NCBI GenBank assembly: GCA_023614405.1
Contig: CM042694.1
Location: 479,605,392 to 479,669,391, forward strand
Source of the DNA: Avena insularis
Taxonomy: Eukaryota > Streptophyta > Magnoliopsida > Poales > Poaceae
Direction: 5' to 3'
Length of the DNA stretch: 64,000 nt
A program made the translations under genes and the position numbers. Position 1 is the first letter of the stretch; each line of letters opens with the position of its first letter. Positions 55,342-64,000 of this stretch are shown here, one piece after another. The notes below the pieces were generated by a model, which was given only the letters and a program-made list of their open reading frames with translations, made no database searches and had not been told where the DNA came from.

Positions 55342-56138
55342 GTGGGAAATTACCACATCTTCACCATGGAGCCGGACACCAAGCATAACAAAAGGCGTCG
55401 CGACACGGAGGTGAATGCAGTCATTCCCCTTGTTCCCCAGTACCTCAACTGGTCGGAGCAAGAAGTTGCATGGAGCCGGAAGGACCAGCCGGCTGAGCTG
55501 CCTCACCCAGGCACCTACGCGATGGTTCTGGATCCTATCATTGTCTCCCATAAGCATTCCTGTAGATTCTCCCACGTCCTTGTTGATGGAGGGAGAAACA
55601 TCAACCTCCTGTACCGTAGCTCGCTCGACCGGCTCGGTATCAGTGAGTCGCAGCTGGAGCCGTCAAGCACCTCCTTCCATTGAGCCGTCCCCGGCCCTTC
55701 ACACTCCCCCATCAGAAAAATCCGGCTGGACGTCATCTTCGGCATGGAGGACAACTTTCGCCGTGAGCCCATCTAGTTCGAGGTGGTCAACCTCTGCAGC
55801 ATGTACCATGCAATCCTGGGGCGCCCAGCGCTCACCAAGTTCATGGCGGTGCCACATTATGCCTACCTCAAGATGAAGCTACCAGGGCCCAAAGGCGTCA
55901 TCACTATGGCCGGCTACTACAGACGGTCTATGGAATGCGCCACAAACGGGTCCAAGATAGGTGAAGCCATGATCATCATGGAAGAAAAACGCGTAATCAT
56001 GCAGAACGTGGCAGCCCTGCAGAAGGACATGCCGGCTGGTGAGCACAATCCGGCTGAAGAGGCACAATTCAAGCCATCCAAGGGCACAAGGAAGAGCCGA
56101 ACAAGTTCGTCCTGGTCGGAGACGGCCTTGACAGCAAA
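55342..56138 (+). pseudogene. pol: E3 protease domain
   Basis: 55342-55683 holds VLVDGGRNINLLYRSSLDRL, the counterpart of the DGGSSINIMY loop (Arg-Asn for Ser-Ser, so probably inactive). A stop at 55681 and a TAG at about 55774 follow, then VVNLCSMYHAILGRPALTKF and MAVPHYAYLKMKLPGPKGVI, matching E1/E2. The end of the domain is frameshifted near 56090. The correct frame then ends in TAG at 56139-56141, at the same place as in E1 and E2. Confidence 0.8.
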
Positions 56139-58050
56139 TAGGAAAGCGCGCTCGTCGACTTCCTCCATGATAATCGGGATATCTTCGCATGGTCCCCCAA
56201 GGACATGCCAGGTGTTCCGAGGGAGCTCGCCGAGCACTCCTTACATGTCAGGACGGATGCAAAACCGGTCAAACAGTCAAGCAAAGGCTTCATGAAGAAA
56301 AAAGAAGAACAATTGGGGAAGAGATCACTCGGCTGCTCGCAGCCGGATTCATCATGGAAGTTTTCCACCCGAAATGGCTGGCAAACCCGGTACTAGTGCT
56401 GAAGAAGAACAAGACTTGGCGCATGTGTGTTGACTACACCAATCTGAAGAAAGCATGCCCCAAGGATCCATTCACCCTGCCTAGGATAGACCAAGTGATC
56501 GATTCCACGGCCGGCTGCGAGCTGTTGTCATTTCTGGATGCATATTCCGGCTACCACCAGATCCGACTGAACCCCGCTGATCAAATAAAGGCATCATTGA
56601 TCACTCCTTATGGAGCATACTGCTACACCATAATGCCATTCGGATTGAAGAATGCTGGAGCAACATACCAGCGCTGCATGCAGAAGTGTTTGCAGAATCA
56701 GATTGGCAGAAACGTACACGCCTACGTCGACGATGTGGTAGTAAAGACCAAGGAGCACCAGACACTCGTTGAGGACCTGAAGGAAACATTCACTAACCTC
56801 CACCGGTTCCAGATGAAGCTGAACCCGGAGAAGTGTGTATTCGGCGTCCCAGTCGGTCAGCTACTTGGTTTCCTCGTATCTGAGCGAGGAATCAAGGCGA
56901 ACCCAGAGAAGATCGGCGCAATCGAGCGCATGCAGCCGCCCAAGAACTTGAGGGATGTCCAGAAGTTGACCGGCTGCCTGGCTTCCCTCAGCCGGTTCAT
57001 CAGCCGGCTAGGCGAGAAAGCACTCCCACTATACCAGCTCATGAAGAAAACAGACAAGTTCGTCTGGACATCGCAGGCGGAGGAAGCTTTCCGTGACCTC
57101 AAGCGCATGCTCACCTCACCACCTATCCTGGCAGCGCCAGCAATAAAGGAACCCATGTTGATGTACATCGCAGCAACAAACAGGGTTGTCAGTGTGGTGT
57201 TGGTAGTAGAGAGGCCGGAAGAAGGAAAGGCGCAGCCGGTGCAACAACCGGTGTACTACCTGAGTGAGGTACTCTCGCTCTCGAAGAAGAACTACCCTCA
57301 TTACCAGAAGCTGGTGTACGGCGTGTACATGGCTGCCAAGAAACTGAAGCACTACTTCCAAGAACACTCCATCTGGGTGGTGGCGCTAGCGCCACTTGCG
57401 GAGATCATCGGCAACAGAGACGCCACATGTCGGGTGGCGAAATGGGCCATAGAGCTCGCCGCCCACAACATACAGTATGAGCCAAGAACGGCGATCAAGT
57501 CTTAGGCCTTGGAGGATTTCCTCGTCGATTGGGCAGAAACACAGTACCTACCGCCTTGCCCTGACTCCACACATTGGAAACTGCATTTCGACAGCTCCAA
57601 GATGTATGGAGGTCTTGGAGCCGGAGTGGTTATCACCTCTCCAAAAGGAGACCGACTGGAATATGTGCTACAGATCCACTTCCGCGTGTCCAACAACGTC
57701 GCTGAGTATGAAGCTCTCGTCCATGACCTCAAGATGGCAAAGGAAATAGGCATCCGACGCATCCTTTGCTTCGGCGATTCTGATCTGGTGGTGCAGCAAG
57801 TATCGGGTGACCGGGACACCATAGACGCAAACATGTCTCTATACCGTTTCTTCGTGCAGCAGCTATGCGCCTGTTTCAAAGGATGCGAGTTTCACCATGT
57901 TCCCAGGATAAACAACGAGGCCATAGACACACTCGCCCGCATCGGATCGACAAGACAACCAATTCCGCCTGGAGTCTCCCTTGAGCACCTGCGCAAGCCA
58001 TCAATCACACCATCTCCCGAATATGACTCCATCATATTGGACGCGGAACC
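56139..58050 (+). pseudogene. pol: E3 reverse transcriptase and RNase H (one long frame)
   Basis: The RT leader DNRDIFAWSPKDMPGVPREL starts just after TAG 56139. After a frame change near 56280 the 438-codon frame to 57505 is open and well kept: RMCVDYTNLKKACPKDPF, LLSFLDAYSGYHQIRLNP, FGLKNAGATYQRCMQKC, catalytic AYVDDVVVKT, LNPEKCVFGVPVGQLLGF and ASLSRFISRLGEKALPLYQL. A single TAG at 57503 (a Gln site in E1) separates it from RNase H: LHFDSSKMYGGLGAGVVITS, NNVAEYEALVHDLKMAKEIG, LCFGDSDLVVQQVSG and NEAIDTLARIG. All catalytic acidic residues of both domains are present. The best RT in the window. Confidence 0.9.
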
Positions 58051-58330
58051 GGGGACTGCCGGCTCCAAGACCTCCACGACGGCTGCAGCACACCCGGGTA
58101 CTGCCTCACCGCACCCAGGGACTGCCGTCTCCAAGACCTCTGTGATGGCTGCAGCACACCCGGGGAGTGCCTCACCGCACTGGGACCGCTGCCCAAGACC
58201 TTCTGTGGCCGCAAGACACCCGGGACTGCCTCGCCGCACCCGGGGACTGCCAGCTCCAAGACCTCCATGACGGTTGCACCGACCCGGGATCGCCTCCGCA
58301 AGACCGGGATCGCCGCCCAACAGAAGCTGC
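58050..58330 (+). repeat. E3 tandem repeat between RNase H and integrase
   Basis: A unit of about 70 bp (GGGACTGCCGGCTCCAAGAC, CTCCACGACGGCTGCAGCAC, ACCCGGGTACTGCCTCACCG) recurs about three and a half times with substitutions and small indels near 58055, 58125, 58190 and 58240. The first two units are translated in frame (PGTAGSKTSTTAAAHPGTAS, PGTAVSKTSVMAAAHPGSAS), giving a Pro/Ala/Ser/Thr-rich linker; later indels shift the frame. E1 and E2 have no such repeat here. Confidence 0.8.
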
Positions 58331-59700
58331 CGGCTCCGCCGCCCCACCCGGATGGCCCCCAGACGAGACTGACCTGGCCATCCAGGAAGAAGTGAATCTG
58401 CTAATGCAAGCGGTGTGCGCCATCCGGGAAACACCAACATGGGCCAAGCTGTTCATGGATTTCCTAGCCAACGGAGAGCTGCCCAAAGAGGAGGTGCAGG
58501 CAAGACAAATTAAGCGCAGATCCAGCGCATACACCATCATCAACAACGAGCTCCACAAGCGCAGTGTTGGCGGCATCTATCAACAATGTGTGGGCCAAGA
58601 GGAAGGTATCCGACTGCTGGTCGACAACCACCAAGGCGAGTGCGTACATCACGCATCATTACAAGCCATTGTGGCAAAGGCTTTCCGCCACGGTTTCTAC
58701 TGGCCCACAACACCGGAAGACACTGAGAAGATTGTCAAGGCATGCAACGGGTGTCAACGGTTTAGCCAGCAGAAGCACACTCCGTCTGTAGCACTCAAGA
58801 CTATTCCCATCATCTAGTCGTTCGCCGTCTGGGGGCTGGACATGGTTGGCCCCTTCAAAACAGCCAGATCTGGCATGACCCACTTGCTGGTGGCGGTGGA
58901 CAAGTTAACCAAGTGGATAGAGGCAAAGCCGATAAAGAAGTTGGATGGGCCATCGGTGGTCAAGTTCTTCACAGACATAATCACGCGCTTTGGCTACCCC
59001 AACAGTATCATAACCGACAACGGAACAAACTTTGCCAAGGGAGCTTCGACGATTCTCATGGAGATAAGGGCATCCGCTCGATCTCGTGATTCGGTACACC
59101 CCAGTCCAACGGGCAGTGTGAACGGGCAAATGATCTGGTCCTAGCCGGAATCAAGCCCCGGCTGATCGAACCACTGATGAGATCTCCCAGCTTCTGGATT
59201 GAGGAGCTGCCAGTTGTACTCTGGAGCCTGTGCACAACGCCAAACCGGTCCACCGGCTACACCCCCTTCTTCCTTGTTTACGGGGCAGAGGCGGTTCTGT
59301 CCACTGACATCGAGTTCGACGCACCCCGCAAACTGCTCTACACAGAACAACAGGCCAAAGAAGCACGGGAAGACAGTGTCGATCTCTTGGAGGAAGCCCG
59401 CGAACGGGCCTTGTCTAGGTCAACATCTATCAGTAGAACCTGCACCGATACCACGCTAGCCGGATATGGAGCGTTTCGTTCCGCGAGGGTGATCTGGTGC
59501 TAAGGCTGGTCCAAGACACCAAGGGGATGCACAAGCTGTGTCCACCTTGGAAAGGCCCATTCATAATATGCCGGGAACTGCAGAACAACTTGTACTACCT
59601 CATCGACGCCCGCAAGCCGGAAAAGAATATGATGGACCACTCAGGCGAAGAAACTGAACGCCCATGGAATGCGAGCCTGCTCCATCCCTTTTACACTTGA
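58331..59700 (+). pseudogene. pol: E3 integrase, decayed
   Basis: The frame to 58817 includes the zinc finger (CVHHASLQAIVAKAFRHGFY ... KACNGCQRF) and stops at TAG 58816, a Trp site in E1. The core follows: LDMVGPFKTARSGMTHLLVA, SIITDNGTNFAKGA. A frameshift near 59060 breaks the segment with the catalytic Glu; the bases there (AACGGGCAGTGTGAACGGGC) still spell NGQCERA in another frame. 59177-59503 has STGYTPFFLVYGAEAVLSTD and 59497-59700 MLRLVQDTKGMHKLCPPWKG and RPWNASLLHPFYT, ending in TGA 59698-59700. Confidence 0.85.
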
Positions 59701-60742
59701 ACAAGAACTGTATGTACCTTACTTTCATGTAATGAACAAGCATAGGAGCCTCAACACAGTCTTGGGGACTCCACAATAAAATAAGCAAGTCATGCTGCAC
59801 AAGTTGGCTTTTCCGGCTGCATTACTATAACCCTGGAGCCGGCGATCCGCCTCGGGGACAAGCCGATTGGCCTAGACGGGTGCGTTGATCCACGCGGCAA
59901 AGTACTATACGTGGTTCCTAAGGCTTCCTCTTCGGTTCCGGCTGAAGACCGCAAGCCGGCTGACAGATCCGGCAAGAGCAGAACGCTCAAAGGCCCCTAC
60001 ACGAAAATGCCACGAGGAAAAAAAAACGCCTGGATGACCCGGATGCGCTCGCTTGCTCAAAGGCAATGACCCAAACCCAAAGTATCATGCAGTACGCCTA
60101 CCAAGCTACCCCTTCGACTCCGGCTAAAAGCCAGCAAGGGAACAACACTAAAATTGGCCAATGCTCACTGAGAAAAGGGCAAAGACATTGAAATTGCGCG
60201 AAATAGCAGAAATCTAAAAACTAGTTCGTCTAAGATTACAATTTGGATTTGCATATGTTTAACCAGGCAAACAACCTGTTTGTTTCTATGCTTGCATGAG
60301 CCAAAGTTCAACGACGAGCACCACCAATGCGGAGGCAGAAAGCTTCTAGGCAGTAGTAGAGCAGGTCAAGGATATTCGACCTGGCTGTATTCTCCAGCCG
60401 GCCTGAACCTCAAGGACTACACCCTATGGGTGCGCTTGTGCGCCCCCACACAGAAACCTGCAAAACAAAGAGCATAAAGGAGATTCGACCCGGCTGTATT
60501 CTCCAGCCAGCCCGAACCTCGGGGACTACACCCTGTGGGTGTGCTTGCGGCCCCCCACAAAGAATGCATGCAGATGATGCAAAACAGAAAGTGCAAACAG
60601 AAGATCATGAGCAAATAAGATAAAGGGAGGCGATGCTCCCACACAAGTTCAGTATGTCACAGATGGACAATTGTTCACATGGCACACAGAAAAGGCAGAT
60701 TTTTAAAAGTCACAAATACTCCCGGCATACCGGGGATTAGAT
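59701..60742 (+). other. E3 non-coding region after integrase, with a duplicated block
   Basis: About 1 kb without a gene. A block of about 90 bp (ATTCGACCTGGCTGTATTCT ... CAAGGACTACACCCTATGGG) at about 60373-60460 is repeated at about 60483-60560 with substitutions, period about 110 bp. Motifs like CTCGGGGAC occur near 59761, 59851 and 60518. Pol and antisense transcripts would both end here. Confidence 0.7.
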
Positions 60743-61361
60743 TCACTGAGGGGCAGAAGGGACGGAGGCGTCAGCTAGAGCGTGGTTGTAGGAGGCGACG
60801 TTCGTCGAGGCGGTCTGCGATGCAGCCAGAGCTTCGGTGCGTGCCGCATCCGGACTGTGGAAGTACCGCTTTGTGCCGGCTTTCACTAAAGTCCCTATCC
60901 AGCGCGATGTAGCTCCCGATCGCCACAACACAGGAGCGGATGTCGAGGATGTCAGCACGGAGCTGGTCGTAGCTGGTCCCTTGGTGGAATCCACGGGAAA
61001 GGCTCCGTAGATCCACGTTAGGGTACTAGGACTTAAGCAGCGCCAGCACCATCTCCACGCCACCTTGAGCCGCCCACTCCCGGGCCACGTTCATGAGCTC
61101 CGGGGCACCCTAGAGACGCTCAGCCAGGACGTCAATGGTGGCAGGTGGGACGGCCTCGGGCCAGAAATAGTCGAAGACCTTGAGGGCGGCAATGCGGAGC
61201 TTGTTCGCCTCCTCGCTAATGACCGTCACCAGCTCCCCCGGATGGAGATCCCGTTCCAGATCCGTCTCGGGAATCTGGCCTAGCGCTTGATCTGTCGCCT
61301 CAGGATCTGTCACCCAGAAAAGAGGGCAACGATCAATATCGACCACAAAGAGCAAATCCAC
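60743..61361 (-). pseudogene. E3 antisense gene remnant (last exon)
   Basis: On the minus strand 61361-61110 ends with ISEEANKLRIAALKVFDYFW and PEAVPPATIDVLAERL, the counterpart of RIFNAFWPDEDTPEGTATLI in E4 exon G. After a TAG the frame continues GAPELMNVAREWAAQGGVEM, VLALLKS, another stop, then DLRSLSRGFHQGTSYDQLRA. A second frame (61063-60743) overlaps the end. Upstream exons seen in E1 and E4, including the Transposase_28 domain, are absent, so most of the antisense gene has been deleted. Confidence 0.65.
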
Positions 61362-61717
61362 AAAAGGGGCTCAAGTCAAAAGCACTTACTAACAACAACC
61401 TCAGCAATCTGGCAGAAACAGCAGGCATGGCTTACGCAAGCACCAACGACAGCAGACTGGCGATCCATCTCCTCGTCAGCTGTGGCAGTCGGTCAAGAAG
61501 ATCACCCATAACACCCTGTGGGTGGGTCCATCGGCTCCATAGCCGGTGAACTCCAGCAGGGAAAAAACACAGAATCCAAAGCCGGTATAGGACAAAAACT
61601 ACAAGACAAAGACTAAAAGACAAACGAAAAAGACAAGGCATCTGCGTCATCAACCATGTCAAATGAGCACACAAGAACATCTCCACAAAGCCAAGTCCTA
61701 ACGTGCTCGGGGACTAG
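61362..61717 (+). other. E3 region before the 3' LTR, with polypurine tract
   Basis: About 350 bp without a gene. It ends GTGCTCGGGGACTAG (61703-61717), the polypurine tract next to the LTR. In E1 and E4 the antisense gene occupies several kilobases here, so this is where E3 lost sequence. Confidence 0.65.
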
Positions 61718-62587
61718 TGTCGGGGGGATGACCCCCGGGTAGACCAAGACGGGACCAACCGGTTGGCTCTGAGGAGCGCATGCTGCCTGGGCCCAGATCA
61801 AGGAATCGCAGCCGAGTGGAATTCCCACCCGTTCCATACTCAAGTTTCCCTGGCTAGCCCTTCTAGCCGGGTAGCCAGAAGAACCGACTGGGAGGCCGCT
61901 CCTAGCCGGCCGCCTCGGATCCGCTGAACATTGTACGGTGGGGATGACGCTCCTTGCTGAGCGCACCCTTGACCGTGACAGTTGGCTGGCCGGCCATCGA
62001 CAACTGCTCCAAAGCTGGAGGCTGACGAGCAAAGCAAGGGATGACGAGGAAAGTCCCGGCTTACGCATAAAGAGTCGGCTGGCGGATAAAGAGCCGGATG
62101 AAAAGTAAAGCAGGGGCGCTGAGCGCTAAAGCATGGTCGTCCCCTGTACTAGAGGCTTGACTGGACCCGGGCCCACCGTTTGGCCCTGTCTAGCTGGCCC
62201 ACTTTGTAAAGCCCAAATCCAAACAGTAAACCCTAGAACCCACCTTGTAAGCTACCTCCTCAACCTGTATATAAAGGGGGTAGCGCTAGGGTTCTAGGTA
62301 AGCTTAAGAAGAAGGAAAATAGACACCAGAAGAAGGACTTAGAGAATTCTTAGCAAGAAGTAGCTAAGGAAACAGCTCAAGGAGCACTTGTATTGGGCAC
62401 TCGCTCCCCTTTGATAGTAAATCCTTGCAGGAGTAGGAGTTTTACCTCGCCAAGAGGGCCTCGAACCTGGGTACATCACTGTGTTTGCAGTATCTGTGCC
62501 CAACCCATTGCGAGTAGCCACCAATAGCAACCTGATTGTCCCCTTCAAGCCATCCCCGATGGCACTACCGTGTTCCACACCACGACA
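61718..62587 (+). repeat. E3 3' LTR
   Basis: 870 bp, TGTCGGGGGGATGACCCC to ACACCACGACA, followed by TSD AACAC. It keeps the canonical TG start lost from the 5' copy. It is about 8 bp shorter overall because of small indels, one near 61990. Confidence 0.9.
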
Positions 62588-64000
62588 AACACATTCCTAA
62601 GAACTCATCACTAGTTTCCAAACCCTAGATTATATACGATTATCCTTGGGATCTGCGTTTATCAAATTGCATTACATTACTTATGCATAATTGCATGTTG
62701 CTTCTTTAAACATTCATCCTTACCCGACCAGTGATGTTATTTACAGAATTTGGATCTTCTATTGTCTCGAAGACCATGAGTGCATAATCTTGCAATCACA
62801 AAAGGCAAGTTCACACTTGCTCAATGTCTTTAATTATTTTCTATGCTTGTAACTCAACTGTTGTCATCACCTGCATTTCAAAAAGGTCGAAAACACTATT
62901 TTCATAATTAACTGGAAGTATCGGGGTGATCAGCTAATCTATTATAACTGGAAATGGAGAGGCCATTGTCTAGGAATATATCATCTAGGAATTGACAACC
63001 AATGTTGCCAGTGATTCTAGCGCCATATATTACGCGTTAACCATGATATTTGGAATGGGATGGAGAAGTCAGCAGTATCTTCTTCCTTTCGCATGGACAG
63101 ATGACCTTATTGTGAGGCTGTAGCTTCCTTGCGGGGACTCAGCAGATGGGTGGGACTCCTAGTTCCCCGCGATATTGGTGTCTAGACTTTCTGTGAGGGG
63201 CTATCGGAGGTATATTTACCTATATGGGGGTTGCCAGGGACATGATCTGCTCACTGGAGTCTCCAAGGGGTTGCCAGGGTTATATCTGCCTATATGGGGG
63301 TTAATGGAGGTATATCTGCTTGGGGTGGTCGTGTCTTCATGCGGGGTCACGGAGAGGGCAGTGATTGGCTTGGATCTTAGGTTGGGCCACAAACCATGGA
63401 AGTTTGAACGGGGACATACTCCCAGCCATGCAACAAAGCTTAAAGTCTCTTATGGTAAAAGTGATGCACCTCTACAGAGTGTAAGAATTGTGACATGTTA
63501 CTCCCTGTTCTGGGAAGGAGCTACAAACACGGCAGGAAAGGAACTCCGCGAAAGTTTTGATCAATCTGTGAAGGTTGTCAGAGATAGTTTTCAGAATAAA
63601 AGCAACCTTTGAAGAAATGTTTACGAAAACCTGCATTGCCTATGACCTATGGTCTGTGGCTGTAGATAGTGCATCAAACATTCTTTTTAGTGAACTTGCT
63701 GAGTACGCTCGTACTCAACCGTACCTTATTAACCCTTGCTAGGTTCTAAGTCATGGAAGACATCATCAACATCAACCTTGTGCTCAAGAAACCATCATCG
63801 ATAGCTCAAGTTCTTCAATAAAGTCAACAAAGTCGACAAATACATCAACCAAAGTGAAGACGAAGTTCCTGAGTAGATAGGAGTAGATTCTCTAGCCATA
63901 AAACCTACTTCTATAGAGCATTGCATTAGCAGCAATTGCAAGCCAGATAGTTTAGATGCTAGTATTATTAACTAGATAGTTATGAGTTGTTATTCTGGTT
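62588..64000 (+). mobile_element. Long host repeat, segment H4
   Basis: Resumes host sequence with the second AACAC; reading across E3 gives a continuous GTGCAACACATTCC. It is non-coding in my judgement. A 145-codon frame (63175-63612) crosses a patch with three copies of CTATATGGGGGTT (63219, 63292 and nearby) and resembles no family I know; within a probable LTR I do not call it. The segment continues past the window end, so its right edge is unknown. Confidence 0.55.

Larger units (their letters stand above)
52321..62587 (+). mobile_element. E3: full-length Tat-type Gypsy element, second family
   Basis: 10,267 bp with LTRs of 878 and 870 bp and TSD AACAC. The order is LTR, primer-binding site, gag, protease, RT, RNase H, integrase, non-coding region with a duplicated block, remnant of the antisense gene, polypurine tract, LTR. 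Pol is clearly related to E1/E2 but distinct; the LTRs do not match theirs. Only the last exon or so of the antisense gene remains. Stops at 55774, 56139, 57503 and 58816 and several frameshifts inactivate it. Confidence 0.9.

Noticed and set aside
63175..63612. 145-codon open frame in H4 as a possible gene
   Set aside because: It covers a patch of short CTATATGGGGGTT repeats inside a probable LTR, resembles no protein family I know, and has no start context or neighbouring exon. A search of the host genome would show the same frame broken in other copies if it is only repeat.

Overview
The window is repeat DNA from a large plant genome, almost certainly a grass and probably a pooid. The evidence is a BARE/Angela/WIS-like Copia LTR, several Gypsy elements of Tat/Grande type with an antisense gene between pol and the 3' LTR, and LTRs starting TGATACGTCC and TGTAACATCC. 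I found no host protein-coding gene, tRNA, rRNA or CRISPR. Nearly everything is LTR retrotransposon, nested up to four levels deep. The order of insertion can be read from target-site duplications (TSDs) and LTR ends.

Layout. 1-1324: 3' end and 3' LTR of a Gypsy-like element inserted in a Copia LTR. 1325-15947: a minus-strand Copia tandem array (LTR, internal, LTR, internal, LTR), too decayed to code. 15948-17965: fragment of a Tat-type element carrying part of its antisense gene. 17966-18258: start of another Gypsy-type LTR, cut by a repeat that begins TGTAACATCC at 18259. That repeat, probably one or two very long LTRs, is the host sequence for the rest of the window and survives as 18259-19787, 39849-41596, 50215-52320 and 62588-64000.

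Three elements split it. E1 (19788-39848, plus, TSD ATTGT) is a full-length Tat-type element with decayed gag-pol and a spliced antisense gene; E4 (28686-36642, plus, TSD ACTAG) sits inside it. E2 (41603-50214, minus) belongs to the same family as E1 but has lost its 3' LTR and is flanked by a 206-bp duplicated piece of host repeat. E3 (52321-62587, plus, TSD AACAC) is a full-length element of a second family. E4 belongs to a third family; it has lost gag, protease, RT, RNase H and most of integrase, but keeps a seven-exon antisense gene.

A working element would make Gag, protease, RT-RNase H and integrase from one transcript starting at the TATA box in the 5' LTR. The antisense gene would be transcribed toward pol from just inside the 3' LTR. 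No copy here is intact. Most in-frame stops are CAG or TGG to TAG, or CGA to TGA, as expected from deamination of CHG- and CG-methylated cytosine. The most useful observations are the spliced antisense gene kept by a gag-pol-less element, a TAG at the same protease-RT position in three copies from two families, a gag frame that opens inside the LTR and runs through the primer-binding site, tandem repeats in antisense-gene introns, and the irregular E2 junction. I saw nothing that looks like a new defence or cellular system.
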